Counted from the stretch's first letter, positions 10,172 through 19,966 are shown. The stretch is 64,000 bases of DNA from Pseudomonas laurylsulfativorans (GCF_002906155.1 NZ_MUJK01000002.1:434001-498000), one strand, 5' to 3'. The notes: a model not told the origin generated them from the sequence alone. Numbers and translations: made by a program.

Positions 10172-11206
10172 ATGGGTGTTTCATTCTTCTCACGAATCGT
10201 TTTCCTGGCCGCGCTGTTGTTCGGCCTGCCGTCCCTGGCGGCTTCGCGTTGTGACGTCAATGTTCCGACCGAACGGGTGGATCTGGCCCAGGTAAGCCTG
10301 GCGTACCAGAGCATCGGCCGTGCGTCGGACCCGGCCTTGCTGCTGGTGATGGGCCTGGGCGGACAGTTGATTCACTGGCCGGACGAGGTGGTGGTCGCCC
10401 TGTGCCAGCAGGGCTTTCGGGTGATCCGCTATGACAATCGCGATGTCGGCCTGTCGACCTGGCGGCAAGCTCCGGCCGAAGCCAACCTGACCTTCGAAGT
10501 GCTGCGCTACAAACTTGGATTGCCGGTGTCGTCGCCGTACTCGCTGACCGACATGGCCGACGATGGCCTGGGTTTGATGGACGCCTTGCACATCGATCAA
10601 TTCCACGTGTTGGGCGCCAGCATGGGCGGGATGATCGCCCAGCACATGGCGGCCATGGCACCGCAGCGGGTCGAGAGCCTGACCCTGATCATGACCAGCT
10701 CCGGGGCCGAAGGCTTGCCGGCGCCGAATGCGGCGCTGGTGCAGTTGTTATCCCGGCGCGGCGCGCCGAATCGCGAAGTGGCCCTGGAGCAGCAGGCCGA
10801 CTTGCTGGCGGCGCTGGGCAGCCCGATGGTGACCGACGATCGTCAGGCGCTGCTGCATCAGGCAGCGCAGTCTTATGACCGGGCGTTCAATCCCGAGGGC
10901 GTGAAACGCCAGATCATGGCCATTCTCGCCGAGCCGAGCCGGGTGGCGCTGCTCAACCAGTTGCGGGTCCCGGCGCTGGTGGTGCATGGCACGGCCGACC
11001 CGCTGCTGCCCGTGATGCACGGGGTGCATCTGGCGGCGCATCTGCGTGGCAGTCAGTTGATCCTGATTCCGGGCCTGGCCCATCGCTTCCAGGAGGCGTT
11101 CAAGGCGCCGTTGCTGGCGGCGGTGTTGCCGTACTTGCGCGAGCACCGTGAAGACACCTCGCACTGGGCGCAGATCGAGCCTGTGGCCGATCGCAACCTT
11201 CTCTAA
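10172..11206 (+). CDS. Exported alpha/beta hydrolase
   Basis: A 344-residue protein with an N-terminal signal sequence (hydrophobic [13 protein letters not shown], cleavage near residue 24). The alpha/beta-hydrolase fold shows the nucleophile elbow GASMGG (Ser in [14 protein letters not shown]), an acid in HGTADPLLP and the catalytic histidine in IPGLAHRF. The substrate is unknown; close relatives are called hydrolase or putative lipase/esterase. It is divergent from the giant toxin-like gene, with 218 bases between that hold both promoters. No strong ribosome site is visible upstream of the ATG. Confidence 0.88.
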   Translation: MGVSFFSRIVFLAALLFGLPSLAASRCDVNVPTERVDLAQVSLAYQSIGRASDPALLLVMGLGGQLIHWPDEVVVALCQQGFRVIRYDNRDVGLSTWRQAPAEANLTFEVLRYKLGLPVSSPYSLTDMADDGLGLMDALHIDQFHVLGASMGGMIAQHMAAMAPQRVESLTLIMTSSGAEGLPAPNAALVQLLSRRGAPNREVALEQQADLLAALGSPMVTDDRQALLHQAAQSYDRAFNPEGVKRQIMAILAEPSRVALLNQLRVPALVVHGTADPLLPVMHGVHLAAHLRGSQLILIPGLAHRFQEAFKAPLLAAVLPYLREHREDTSHWAQIEPVADRNLL

Positions 11207-11218
11207 CCTTCCTATGAT

Positions 11219-11244
11219 CTGTGGGAGCGAGCTTGCTCCCACAG
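11219..11244. repeat. Single REP palindrome between convergent genes
   Basis: CTGTGGGAGCGAGCTTGCTC continues into CCACAG, giving one compact near-perfect palindrome. It sits in the 70-base gap between the convergent hydrolase and aauR genes and could serve as a bidirectional transcript end. Confidence 0.75.
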
Positions 11245-11276
11245 GACAACGCTTTTATCCCTGAATGCGTTTTCGT

Positions 11277-12605
11277 TTAATGGCTCAGGCCGTACTTTTT
11301 CACTTTGTCGAACAGCGTGGTCTTGGCCATGCCCAGTTCCAGGCTGGCCTGGGTCAGGTTGCCGCCGCTGCGTAGCAAGGCATCGCTGAGCAGATTGCGC
11401 TCGAACGCTTCCACCGCTTCGGCAAAGGCCAGGCCCTGGTTGCCGCCGCCGGCACCGGGTTTCTTGAACGCCGGCAGGCCCAGGGCAAAGCGCTCGGCGA
11501 CGTTGCGCAGTTCACGCACATTACCTGGCCAGTCGTGGCTCATCAGGTTGGAGACGGTCTGGTTGTCCAGCTCCGGCACCGCGCGGTCAAAGCGCAGGGA
11601 AGACTGCTGCAAAAAGTGTTCGAACAGTTGCAGGATGTCCTCGCGCCGTTCGCGTAGGGGCGGCAGTTCCAGGGTCACCACATTGAGGCGGTAATACAGG
11701 TCGCTGCGGAATTCGCCGGCCTTGCTCGACTCGACGAGGTCGGATTTGGTCGCCGCGATCACCCGGCAATCCACCGCCACGCTCTGGTTCGAACCGAGGC
11801 GTTCGAGGGTGCGTTCCTGCAACACCCGCAGCAGTTTGATCTGCAAGGGCAGGGGCATGCTTTCCACTTCGTCGAGGAACAGCGTGCCGCCGTCGGCGTG
11901 TTCGATCTTGCCGATCCGCCGTTTGCCCGCACCGGTGAAGGCGTTGGCCTCGTGGCCGAAGATTTCGCTTTCGAAGAGGTTTTCCGGCAGGCCGCCGCAG
12001 TTCAGGGCGACGAACTGCTTGGTGTGCCGCCTACTGAAGTCATGCAGGCAGCGCGCAACCAGTTCCTTGCCGGTGCCGGTCTCGCCTTCGATCAACACGT
12101 TGGCCGAGGTGTCGGCGACATTGGCGATCAGTTCCCGCAGGTTTTGCATGGCCGGCGAGCGACCGATGATCCGCCCTTCGAGGGAGTCGCGCTCGGCCAG
12201 TTGCCGGCGCAGCGACGTCACCTCCCGCGCCAGGCTGCGTTGCTCCAGCGCGCGGCGGGCCACGTCCACCAGGCGCTCCGGGGAGAAGGGTTTTTCCATG
12301 AAGTCGTAGGCGCCTTTCTGCATCGCGCCGACGGCCATGGAGATGTCGCCGTGCCCGGTGATCAGCACCACCGGCAGGCTGCGATCACGCGCCTTGAGTC
12401 GTGTCAGCAGTTCCAGGCCATCGATGCCCGGCAGGCGAATGTCGCTGATGACGATGCCGGCAAAGTTGTCGCCGACCCGCTCCAGGGCTTCTTCGGCGCT
12501 GCCCACGCCAATGCAGGGAATGTCTTCCAGGGTCAGCGCCTGTTGGCAACCCAGCAACACATGGGGGTCGTCTTCGACGATCAATACACTAAGGTCGTTG
12601 TTCAT
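11277..12605 (-). CDS. aauR: AauR-like sigma-54-dependent response regulator
   Basis: A 442-residue NtrC/DctD-type regulator. The receiver domain has phosphoacceptor Asp55 (IVISDIRLPGIDG). The AAA+ domain has Walker A GETGTGKE (174-181), the sigma-54 contact loop at 221-226, Walker B TLFLDEVE (241-248) and an arginine-finger region RLNVVTLELPPLRERRED. The C-terminus is a Fis-type helix-turn-helix (GNLTQASLELGMAKTTLFDK). The contact loop reads NAFTGA, not GAFTGA. It overlaps aauS by 4 bases (ATGA), so the two are co-translated. Downstream of the aatJQMP genes, it is best read as AauR, which activates acidic amino-acid uptake in P. putida. A sigma-54 promoter and matching inverted repeats upstream of aatJ support this. 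Confidence 0.9.
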   Translation of the reverse strand: MNNDLSVLIVEDDPHVLLGCQQALTLEDIPCIGVGSAEEALERVGDNFAGIVISDIRLPGIDGLELLTRLKARDRSLPVVLITGHGDISMAVGAMQKGAYDFMEKPFSPERLVDVARRALEQRSLAREVTSLRRQLAERDSLEGRIIGRSPAMQNLRELIANVADTSANVLIEGETGTGKELVARCLHDFSRRHTKQFVALNCGGLPENLFESEIFGHEANAFTGAGKRRIGKIEHADGGTLFLDEVESMPLPLQIKLLRVLQERTLERLGSNQSVAVDCRVIAATKSDLVESSKAGEFRSDLYYRLNVVTLELPPLRERREDILQLFEHFLQQSSLRFDRAVPELDNQTVSNLMSHDWPGNVRELRNVAERFALGLPAFKKPGAGGGNQGLAFAEAVEAFERNLLSDALLRSGGNLTQASLELGMAKTTLFDKVKKYGLSH

Positions 12606-14503
12606 ATTGGCTCGGCGGGAGTGGGGCTTACCAACGGTAAACTGAGGACGAATGTAGTACCACCGCTGGACGGGTACTCGACACCCAGGTGACCACCGGT
12701 GGCGGCGGCCAGGCTGGCGGAAAGGGTCAGGCCGAGGCCCAGGCCCTGTTCGCCGGGCTTGGTGGTGAAGAACGGTTCGAACAGGTGCTTGCGTGCTTCG
12801 GCGTCGATGCCATGGCCGTTATCACGCACGCGCAGGCGGTATTTGCCATCGAACTCTTCGCCTTCGAGCCACAGTTCGGGTTGCGGCTGCGCTTGCATCG
12901 CATCCAGGGCATTGCCGATGAGGTTTACCAGAATCTGCTCCAGACGGGTTTGGTCGATTTTCACCTGCACATCGGTGCAGTCGCGGTGTAACTGCAGCTG
13001 AATGTTTTCCACCCGGCCGCCAAGTAATTGCAGAGCCGCATCCACCGCTTTGCCCAGGCAGGCCTGGCCCTTGTCGTCCCCGCGGCGGGCGAACGAGCGC
13101 AGGCTGGCGGTGATCCGGCCCATGCGATCGATCAGTTCATTGATGGTCTTGAGGTTGGTGCTGGCCACGTCGAGCTGGCCGCGTTCGAGGAAGCGCACGG
13201 TATTGCCGGACAAGGTGCGCAGCGCCGCCAGCGGCTGGTTCAGTTCGTGGGCGATGCTGGTGGACATCTGGCCGATGGCCGCGAGTTTCCCGGCCTGTAC
13301 CAGTTCATCCTGGGCGCGGCGCAAGGTCTCTTCGGCCTGCCGGCGTTCGCGGATCTGCCCCTTGAGCCGTTCGTTGCTGGCGCGCAGGTCGGTGGTGCGT
13401 TCGGTAATCCGACGCTCCAACTGATTGTTGGCTTCCTGCAAGGCTTCCCGGGCCGCGAGGCGGGTGGCGATCACCTTGCGCCGCTCGTTCCAGGCGATCA
13501 ACAGAAAGGCGCAGAGGGCAAAGGCGATGGCCACCAGAATCCCCTGGTTGATCGCTTCTCGGCGCAAGTCCTGGAGTGGCGTGAGCAGGGTGAAATTCCA
13601 CGGCGTATCGCTCAAGGGCCGGGTTTGCGACAGGTAGCTGATGTTCTCATCGTCGGACACCAGCTCGCTGTTGGCCGGGAACGTGAGTTTTTCCACGCCT
13701 TCGGACAGGGTTTCCCTGGCCAGCGGTTGCAGTTCGTTGAGCGGGAACCAGTAGTACTGCAGGCTGCGGGCGAGTTTTTCCTTGGTTTCTTCGCTCAGCG
13801 GCACCACCGATTTCAAACGCCGGGCCGGATCGCTGGACAGAATGATGATGCCGTTCTCGTCGCTGACGAAGGCTTCCAGGCGCGCCCGCTGCCAGCGTTC
13901 TTCCATGGCTTCCAGGCGTACCTTGACCACCGCGACGCCGATGATCTTGCCGTGTTCTTCCAGGCCATGGGCCAGGTAATAACCGGGTTCGCCGTTGGTG
14001 CTGCCGATGCCATAGAACCGCCCCGGCTGGCCGCGCACGGCGTTCTGGAAATAGGCGCGGAAGGACAGGTCTTCACCCAGGTAACTGTCGACATCGCGCC
14101 AGTTACTGGTGGCCATGACGCGGCCGGTGGTGTCCATCACGTAGATGGCCCGACTGCGGCTGCGCCGGTTCAGGCCTTCGAGGTAATCGTTGACCGTTTG
14201 CCGGTGTTCCGGAGTCGGGTCGGCCAGCAACTGCGAAACACTGGTTTCGAGTTCCAGCAGGCTGGGCAGGTAGGTGTATTTGCTGATTTCGCTTTCGACG
14301 GCACGGGCGTGCAGTTCCAGCTGGCGCTGGCCGTTTTCGCCGAGGCTGCGGATGCCGTAGTGCTCACTGATCCAGAAGCCGATATAGCCCAGTCCGATCA
14401 TCATGGCGATGATCAGCGGTGGCAGGAACAAATGGCGAATCAGACGGGGTTTCACGGCGAGTGATGGCGACGCTGCGCGATAAAGATTGGGGTCGCATTT
14501 CAT
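12602..14503 (-). CDS. aauS: AauS-like sensor histidine kinase
   Basis: A 633-residue DctB-type kinase. TM1 is near residues 25-45 (LIIAMMIGLGYIGFW). A large periplasmic double-Cache-like domain follows, then TM2 (ILVAIAFALCAFLLIAW), a coiled coil rich in ERR/EA, the phosphoacceptor box SIAHELNQPLAALR, and the ATP-binding motifs N (NLIGNALDAM), G1 (DNGHGID) and G2 (GLGLGL). It probably senses extracellular glutamate/aspartate and phosphorylates AauR. I took the ATG at 14501-14503; a GTG lies immediately before it. It is separated from aatP by about 220 bases containing a REP compound element, so it may be transcribed at a lower level than the transporter. Confidence 0.88.
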   Translation of the reverse strand: MKCDPNLYRAASPSLAVKPRLIRHLFLPPLIIAMMIGLGYIGFWISEHYGIRSLGENGQRQLELHARAVESEISKYTYLPSLLELETSVSQLLADPTPEHRQTVNDYLEGLNRRSRSRAIYVMDTTGRVMATSNWRDVDSYLGEDLSFRAYFQNAVRGQPGRFYGIGSTNGEPGYYLAHGLEEHGKIIGVAVVKVRLEAMEERWQRARLEAFVSDENGIIILSSDPARRLKSVVPLSEETKEKLARSLQYYWFPLNELQPLARETLSEGVEKLTFPANSELVSDDENISYLSQTRPLSDTPWNFTLLTPLQDLRREAINQGILVAIAFALCAFLLIAWNERRKVIATRLAAREALQEANNQLERRITERTTDLRASNERLKGQIRERRQAEETLRRAQDELVQAGKLAAIGQMSTSIAHELNQPLAALRTLSGNTVRFLERGQLDVASTNLKTINELIDRMGRITASLRSFARRGDDKGQACLGKAVDAALQLLGGRVENIQLQLHRDCTDVQVKIDQTRLEQILVNLIGNALDAMQAQPQPELWLEGEEFDGKYRLRVRDNGHGIDAEARKHLFEPFFTTKPGEQGLGLGLTLSASLAAATGGHLGVEYPSSGGTTFVLSLPLVSPTPAEPI

Positions 14504-14554
14504 CACAGATGCCTTGGGTCAACCACAACACAAATCTGAACCTTGCACTGCTCC

Positions 14555-14707
14555 CTGTAGGAGCCGGCTCTGTGGTGAGGGGGCTCGCCCCCGTTCGGCT
14601 GCGAAGCAGTCGTAAACACTGTGCATGCGGTTCGACTTTGCAATGCAGGGGCCGCTTCGCGACCCAACGGGGGCGAGCCCCCTCGCCACAAAAGCCCGCT
14701 CCCACAG
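14555..14707. repeat. Compound REP element (GTGGCGAGGGGGC class)
   Basis: Same inverted architecture as the copy at 3522-3663: GTGGTGAGGGGGCTCGCCCC on the left, its complement on the right, with the inner CTGCGAAGCAGTCG motif. It is flanked by outer half-units CTGTAGGAGCCGGCTC and CCCGCTCCCACAG. It lies between aatP and aauS, inside the presumed operon. Confidence 0.9.
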
Positions 14708-14724
14708 AAGGAGCGGTGTTTTTC

Positions 14725-15459
14725 TTAGTGCTGCAAGATCTTGTTGAGGAAGTGCTGTGTGCGCTCGGCACGGTGGCTGATGTCGCCGAAGAACTCTTCT
14801 TTCTTGCAGTCTTCGATGATCTTGCCGGCGTCCATAAAGATGACGCGGTCGGCCACTTTACGGGCGAAGCCCATTTCGTGGGTCACGCACATCATGGTCA
14901 TGCCCTCGTGGGCCAGTTGCACCATCACGTCGAGTACTTCGTTGACCATTTCCGGGTCGAGCGCCGAGGTCGGTTCGTCGAACAGCATGACGATCGGGTC
15001 CATCGCCAGCGCACGGGCAATCGCCACACGCTGTTGCTGGCCGCCGGACAGTTGGCCCGGGTGCTTGTGGGCGTGGGCCGAGAGACCGACACGCTCAAGC
15101 AGTTGCAGGCCTTTCTTGGTGGCTTCTTCCTTGCTGCGGCCCAATACCTTGATCTGCGCGATGGTCAGGTTTTCGGTGATGGTCAGGTGCGGGAACAGTT
15201 CGAAGTGCTGGAACACCATGCCTACGCGCGAACGCAGTTTCGGCAGGTTGGTCTTCGGGTCGGCGATGGAGGTGCCGTCGACCACGATGTCGCCTTTCTG
15301 GAACGGTTCCAGGGCGTTGACGCACTTGATCAGGGTCGATTTGCCGGAACCGGATGGCCCGCACACCACGATCACTTCGCCTTTTTTGACCTCGGTGCTG
15401 CAATCCGTCAGTACCTGGAAGTCCCCATACCACTTGTTGATGCTTTTGATAGAGATCAT
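14725..15459 (-). CDS. aatP: AatP/GltL, ATPase of the acidic amino-acid importer
   Basis: A 244-residue ABC ATPase of the polar amino-acid class. Walker A is GPSGSGKST (34-42), the signature is [15 protein letters not shown], Walker B is [13 protein letters not shown], and the H-loop is VTHEMGFAR. It energises AatQM for glutamate/aspartate (and probably glutamine/asparagine) uptake. It overlaps aatM by 4 bases (ATGA), so translation is coupled. Confidence 0.95.
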   Translation of the reverse strand: MISIKSINKWYGDFQVLTDCSTEVKKGEVIVVCGPSGSGKSTLIKCVNALEPFQKGDIVVDGTSIADPKTNLPKLRSRVGMVFQHFELFPHLTITENLTIAQIKVLGRSKEEATKKGLQLLERVGLSAHAHKHPGQLSGGQQQRVAIARALAMDPIVMLFDEPTSALDPEMVNEVLDVMVQLAHEGMTMMCVTHEMGFARKVADRVIFMDAGKIIEDCKKEEFFGDISHRAERTQHFLNKILQH

Positions 15460-16130
15460 ACGGCGAACCTTTTTTGCAGACGCTTGACCAGCAGCGAGGC
15501 GGAAAAGCTGATGATGAAGTACACGAGACCCGCGAAAATCAGGAACTCATTGGAACGGCCAATGATGTCGCCACTGGCGCGCGAAGCATTGAGGAAGTCC
15601 ACCAGGCCGACGGCGTAGACCAGCGAGGTGTCCTGAAACAGGATGATGCTCTGTTGCAGCAACAGCGGTGTCATCTTGCGGAATGCCTGCGGCAGGATGA
15701 TCAGGCGCATCATCTGGCCGTAAGTCATGCCCAGTGCCTTGGCAGCACCCATCTGGCCCTTGGGAATCGACTGCACACCGGCGCGGACGATTTCGCAGAA
15801 GTACGCCGCTTCGAACATCATGAAGGCCACGATGCACGAGGCGAATGCGCCGATCGGCGTGTCTTCGCCGGTGATCCAGCGCAGCACGAACGGTACCGCC
15901 AGGTAGAACCAGGTGATCACCAGCAGCAACGGGATCGAGCGGAAGTAGTTGACGTAGGCGCCGGCCAGGTTCGAAAGCAGCTTGTTGTGGGACAGACGGC
16001 ACAGCGCCAGGATCGTGCCGAGGATGATGCCGCCGATCACGCCCATGACCATCAGCTTGAGGGTCATGACCATGCCGTTCCACAGGCCCGGCAGGGACGG
16101 GATGATGCCCGAGAAGTCGAATTCCATCAT
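15456..16130 (-). CDS. aatM: AatM/GltK, permease of the acidic amino-acid importer
   Basis: A 224-residue inner-membrane permease of the His/Glu/Gln/Arg family. It has several transmembrane segments and the EAA loop ([20 protein letters not shown]) that contacts the ATPase. The ATG at 16130 is favoured over the adjacent ATG at 16127 because it forms an ATGA overlap with the aatQ stop, and GTAGGGGG lies just upstream. Part of aatJQMP. Confidence 0.95.
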   Translation of the reverse strand: MMEFDFSGIIPSLPGLWNGMVMTLKLMVMGVIGGIILGTILALCRLSHNKLLSNLAGAYVNYFRSIPLLLVITWFYLAVPFVLRWITGEDTPIGAFASCIVAFMMFEAAYFCEIVRAGVQSIPKGQMGAAKALGMTYGQMMRLIILPQAFRKMTPLLLQQSIILFQDTSLVYAVGLVDFLNASRASGDIIGRSNEFLIFAGLVYFIISFSASLLVKRLQKRFAV

Positions 16131-16873
16131 TTACCCCCTACGGAGATCAGGCCCGGTACGGCGACTTTCTTCTCGACCAGACGCATCAGCAACATCAGGC
16201 TCATGTTCAGGGTGAAGTAGATCAGCGTTGCCAGGGTGAAGGCTTCGAACAGGTTGGCGGAGAACTCGGCGGTTTGTTTGGTCTGCGCGAGCAATTCCAT
16301 CAAGCCGATCAGCGAGGCCACGGAAGTGTTCTTGAAAACGTTCAAAAACTCCGAGGTAAGCGGCGGAATGATGATCCGGTAGGCTTGGGGCAGCAGCACG
16401 TTCCAGTAGATCTGCGGCAGCTTGAAACCCATGGCGCGGGCCGCGGATTCCTGGCCTTTTGGCAGGGCCTGGATACCGGTGCGCACCTGTTCGCAAACAC
16501 GCGCCGTGGTGAACAGGCCCAGGCACACGACGACGCTGAGGAAGGCCGAGGTGGTCGGGTTCAGATCCTGCTTGTACCACTCTTGCAGGTCCGCCGGCAG
16601 CAGATCGGGTACCAGGAAGTACCAGATGAACAGCTGAACCAGCAGCGGCACGTTACGGAAGAGTTCGACGTAGCAGGTGGCGATGCCCGATACGATGCGG
16701 TTCGGCACGGTGCGCATGACGCCCAGGATCGAGCCCAGTGTCAGGGCGATGATCCAGGCCGCGATGGCGATGCCGATGGTCCAGCCCAGACCGGTCACGT
16801 ACCAGTCGAGATAGGTCTCGCTGCCCACGCCGGTGGACTTGAAGAACACGCCCCAGTCCCAGTTGTAATTCAT
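16127..16873 (-). CDS. aatQ: AatQ/GltJ, permease of the acidic amino-acid importer
   Basis: A 248-residue permease starting MNYNWDWGVFF, with the EAA-loop motif GFKLPQIYWNVLLPQAYRII and several membrane helices. The ATG at 16871-16873 has GGGAGACCC upstream. It follows aatJ after a 195-base gap that carries a stable hairpin. That is the usual arrangement where binding protein is made in excess of the membrane subunits. Confidence 0.95.
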   Translation of the reverse strand: MNYNWDWGVFFKSTGVGSETYLDWYVTGLGWTIGIAIAAWIIALTLGSILGVMRTVPNRIVSGIATCYVELFRNVPLLVQLFIWYFLVPDLLPADLQEWYKQDLNPTTSAFLSVVVCLGLFTTARVCEQVRTGIQALPKGQESAARAMGFKLPQIYWNVLLPQAYRIIIPPLTSEFLNVFKNTSVASLIGLMELLAQTKQTAEFSANLFEAFTLATLIYFTLNMSLMLLMRLVEKKVAVPGLISVGGK

Positions 16874-17021
16874 TAGGGTCTCCCCTCGGATTCGATCGAT
16901 GTACAAGTACCCGCCTGGGGGAAGCTCCGTTCCCGCCCGACCTTGAGAGTCAGGCACACGCGCTCGGCTCGACAGCCACCGGTTCGAGTGTTTCCAAAAA
17001 ATGCCAGCAGGAAGTGACAAC

Positions 17022-17051
17022 CTCCTGAAAGGGCATGGGCCCTCTCAGGAG
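17022..17051 (-). other. Intercistronic hairpin between aatJ and aatQ
   Basis: CTCCTGAAAGGGC and GCCCTCTCAGGAG pair at 12 of 13 positions around a 4-base loop, 18 bases past the aatJ stop. There is no T-run on the minus strand. It is placed where partial terminators or RNase-blocking hairpins keep binding-protein mRNA more abundant than permease mRNA. Confidence 0.7.
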
Positions 17052-17068
17052 ATAAGGTTAGTCAGAAA

Positions 17069-17983
17069 TCAGGACTTCTTGTCGTCAGCCGCTTTGTCGG
17101 TCGGATTGGCGATCAGGGCCTTGAGCTCGTTGCTCATCGGGAAGTTCAGGTTCAGGCCTTTTGGCGGGATTGGCTGCATGAACCATTTTTCGTAGATCTT
17201 GTTGATCTCGCCCGATGCGTAGGTGGCCTTGATGGCGTCATCCACAGCCTTTTTGAACGGCTCGTCGCCTTTGCGCACCATGCAGCCGTAGATCTCGTAG
17301 GACTGTGGAGTGCCGGTTACGGCCCAGTCACTTGCCTTCTTGGCCTTGGCCGCTTCACCGGCCAACAGGGCGTCGTCCATCATGAAAGCTACGGCACGGC
17401 CGGTTTCCAGCATCTGGAACGACTCGCCGTGGTCTTTGGCGGAGATGACGTTCATGCCCATCTGCTTGTCGGCGTTCATCGCCTTGAGGATGCGTTCGGA
17501 CGTGGTGCCGGCGGTGGTCACGACGTTCTTGCCGGCCAGGTCAGGGAAGTCCTTGTACTTGGAATCTGCCTTGGACAGCAGACGAGTACCGATTTCGAAG
17601 ATGCCAACGGAGAAGTCAACTTGCTGCTGACGCTCGACGTTGTTGGTGGTGGAGCCGCACTCGAGGTCCACGGTGCCGTTCTGCACCAGCGGGATGCGGG
17701 TTTGCGAAGTCACCAGGTTGTACTTGACCTGGAGGTTCGGCATGTCGAGGTCTTTTTTCAGGGCCTCGACGACTTTCAGCTGGATGTCGTGGGAGTAGCC
17801 GACCGGTTTGCCGGAAGCGTCCGCGATATAGGAAAACGGAATGGAAGCGTCGCGATGGCCCAGGGTGATGGTGCCGGACTCTTTGATCTTCTTCAGGGTG
17901 CCGGTGAGTTCGGCGGCGAAAACCGGAGTGCTGATCAGAGCGGCAGCAATGGCTGCGCCCAGGATATGGGGAACGATGCGCAT
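17069..17983 (-). CDS. aatJ: AatJ/GltI, periplasmic glutamate/aspartate-binding protein
   Basis: A 304-residue type-3 solute-binding protein with a signal peptide (IVPHILGAAIAAALISTPVFA, cleavage about residue 23). The mature part starts AELTGTLKKIKESGTITLGHRDASIPF. The ligand-site region includes LECGSTTNNVERQQQVDF, characteristic of glutamate/aspartate-binding GltI proteins. The start at 17983 has GAGGAAAA upstream. It is the first gene of aatJQMP-aauSR; about 106 bases upstream lies a near-consensus sigma-54 promoter and beyond it two AauR-type palindromes. Confidence 0.95.
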   Translation of the reverse strand: MRIVPHILGAAIAAALISTPVFAAELTGTLKKIKESGTITLGHRDASIPFSYIADASGKPVGYSHDIQLKVVEALKKDLDMPNLQVKYNLVTSQTRIPLVQNGTVDLECGSTTNNVERQQQVDFSVGIFEIGTRLLSKADSKYKDFPDLAGKNVVTTAGTTSERILKAMNADKQMGMNVISAKDHGESFQMLETGRAVAFMMDDALLAGEAAKAKKASDWAVTGTPQSYEIYGCMVRKGDEPFKKAVDDAIKATYASGEINKIYEKWFMQPIPPKGLNLNFPMSNELKALIANPTDKAADDKKS

Positions 17984-18099
17984 CAAATTTTCCTCGACAT
18001 TGTTTTTTTTATGGAGCCAGTTCATCGGCCCTTTTGTGCTGCAAAACACCTGAGCGCTACGATGAGTGAGCGCAAAGGACATTCGTCGAAGAAGTGTAG

Positions 18100-18116
18100 A
18101 GCATGACTCGTGCCAG
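18100..18116 (-). promoter_or_regulatory. Sigma-54 (-24/-12) promoter of aatJ
   Basis: On the minus strand the sequence is CTGGCACGAGTCATGCT. Against YTGGCACGRNNNTTGCW it has one mismatch (A for the first T of TTGC), and the GG and GC pairs have the required 10-base spacing. Transcription would start near 18089, leaving a ~105-base leader. The operon's own activator is a sigma-54 enhancer-binding protein. Confidence 0.85.
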
Positions 18117-18191
18117 ACCAGTGCGAATAGGTCAAATCATTGATTTATAAGGAAATTAAATATTTATGGCGCGAAAGTTGAAGCTGAATGA

Positions 18192-18236
18192 TCCGGTTAA
18201 CCGAACCGACCCGCAGGTCGCGTTCGGAAAACCGAA
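18192..18236. promoter_or_regulatory. Two AauR-type upstream activator sites
   Basis: TTCGGAAAACCGAA at 18223-18236 is a perfect TTCGG-N4-CCGAA palindrome. TCCGGTTAACCGAA at 18192-18205 differs at one position. They lie about 85-120 bases upstream of the -24 element, a normal distance for an enhancer-binding protein, with 31 bases (three helical turns) centre to centre. The consensus agrees with what I recall for AauR in P. putida. Confidence 0.75.
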
Positions 18237-18259
18237 TGGCTGATTGCCTGCATCGCTTC

Positions 18260-18328
18260 CTGTAGGAGCCGGCTTGCCGGCGATAGCGGTCTCGAGATCG
18301 CCATCGCCGGCAAGCCGGCTCCTACGGG
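18260..18328. repeat. REP pair (GAGCCGGCTTGCCGGC class)
   Basis: CTGTAGGAGCCGGCTTGCCG faces its reverse complement with about 18 bases between. It sits just past the opgD stop, at the distal end of the aatJ control region. Confidence 0.9.
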
Positions 18329-18337
18329 GAGGATATG

Positions 18338-19966
18338 TCAGGGATATTTGCGCTTGTCCGGCGCGGGCGGGAAGTACTGGTACAACCAGGTCTCACTCAG
18401 CGTGCGGTCGTTGGTGCGGATGAACAGGCGCAGCTCGACGGGTTCCACGCTGTCATTGGTCGGGTACCAGTCAAACAGGACACGGTAACCCTTGATGTCA
18501 TCGAGTTTCAGGATGCTGAAATCCTTGACCTCGCCGTTCGAGCAGGTAACGACCGGCTCGATGCCCGCGCCTTCAGGCAAACGGTCCAGGCCGCCGCCCG
18601 TGAAGTCCACGGCGAAACGACGGGCCCAGACTGGCGGGTAATGCTCGCCTGGCGCCCAGCCCTCGGTGAAACCGCCCATCCCGGAACGGGTGGCGTTTAC
18701 CCGTGCCAGTGGTGTGCCGACCGGCGGCAGTGCGCTCCAGTAGAGCTTGTAGCCGTAATTCAGCGAGTCGCCGGCCGCCACCGGTTTCTTCGGGGTCCAG
18801 AAGGCGACGATGTTGTCCATGGTTTCGCCGGTGGTGGGGATTTCCAGCAGGTCGACCGAGCCTTCGCCCCAGGCGGTGGTCGGCTCGACCCACAGGCTCG
18901 GGCGACGGCTGTACCAGTCGACGGTGTCCTGGTAGCTGGCGAACTCGTGATCGGTCTGCACCAGGCCGAAACCTTTCGGGTCCTTGTCGGCGAAGGCATT
19001 GAATTGCAGGGTCGCCGGGTTATTCAGCGGACGGCAGATCCACTCGCCGTTGCCGCGCCACATGGCCAGGCGATCGGAGTCGTGGATTTGCGGGTGAATG
19101 GTGTCGCACATGCGGCGCTCGTGGGTGCCGCAGCTGAACATGCTGGTCATCGGCGCAATGCCCAGTTGATCGATGGCGGTGCGTGCATTGACGTGGGCGT
19201 CGACCTCCATCACCACGCGCTCGGCCTGGCAGTCGATATCGAAGCGGTAGGCACCGGTGGCGCTCGGCGAGTCGAGCAGGGCGTAGACCACGAAGCGGGT
19301 GCTGTCCTTGTCCGGTGTCTCGAACCAGAACTTGGTGAAGTCAGGGAACTCTTCGCGCTTCTTGGCGTAGGTGTCGATGGCCAGCCCGCGGGCCGACAAG
19401 CCGTACTGGCCAGTGGCGTCCACCGCACGGAAGTAACTGGCGCCGAGGAAGGACACGACATCGTGCTTGTCCAGTTCCGGGGCCTTGAACAGCTTGAAGC
19501 CGGAGAAACCCAGGTCGCCCTTGAGCTGTGCGGTGTCGACCGTGGTGTTTTCATAGTTGAACAGCGACGGGCGGAAATGCACCTCACGCGCCTGGCGGGT
19601 CTTGGGATCGACGCTGTACATGCGCACCGGCTGCTTGAACCCCATGCCGACGTGGAAAAACTGCACATCCAGCTGACCGTTCAGGTCATTCCACAAAGAG
19701 TGGTTGGCGTCGTAGCGGATCGCATTGAAGTTCTGCGGCGTCATGGTCGCCAGGGTCGGCGGCAACTGTTGCTTGGTGTCCTGGTAGCGATTGCTGGCGA
19801 GCTGCTTGGCCTGGAGTTTCAGCGCCTCGAAGTCGAACGCGGTGGCCTCGCCATCAGCGGTGCCGCCGCTGGCGGCCCAGGCCTGGGCGGCCAACAGGCC
19901 CGTGGCGGACAAGCCGGTGTAGGCCGCGATGGCCATGGAGGCTTTGAGCAAATTCCTGCGGTGCAT
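18338..19966 (-). CDS. opgD: OpgD, periplasmic glucan biosynthesis protein D
   Basis: A 542-residue MdoG/MdoD-family protein involved in making or tailoring osmoregulated periplasmic beta-glucans. The N-terminus [19 protein letters not shown] is a twin-arginine signal ending near AAQAWA. This distinguishes OpgD (Tat) from OpgG (Sec). The family core is seen in [32 protein letters not shown] and [12 protein letters not shown] chose the ATG at 19966 because it places RR at residues 3-4 and AGG lies eight bases upstream; the longer frame would bury the signal. Confidence 0.92.
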   Translation of the reverse strand: MHRRNLLKASMAIAAYTGLSATGLLAAQAWAASGGTADGEATAFDFEALKLQAKQLASNRYQDTKQQLPPTLATMTPQNFNAIRYDANHSLWNDLNGQLDVQFFHVGMGFKQPVRMYSVDPKTRQAREVHFRPSLFNYENTTVDTAQLKGDLGFSGFKLFKAPELDKHDVVSFLGASYFRAVDATGQYGLSARGLAIDTYAKKREEFPDFTKFWFETPDKDSTRFVVYALLDSPSATGAYRFDIDCQAERVVMEVDAHVNARTAIDQLGIAPMTSMFSCGTHERRMCDTIHPQIHDSDRLAMWRGNGEWICRPLNNPATLQFNAFADKDPKGFGLVQTDHEFASYQDTVDWYSRRPSLWVEPTTAWGEGSVDLLEIPTTGETMDNIVAFWTPKKPVAAGDSLNYGYKLYWSALPPVGTPLARVNATRSGMGGFTEGWAPGEHYPPVWARRFAVDFTGGGLDRLPEGAGIEPVVTCSNGEVKDFSILKLDDIKGYRVLFDWYPTNDSVEPVELRLFIRTNDRTLSETWLYQYFPPAPDKRKYP

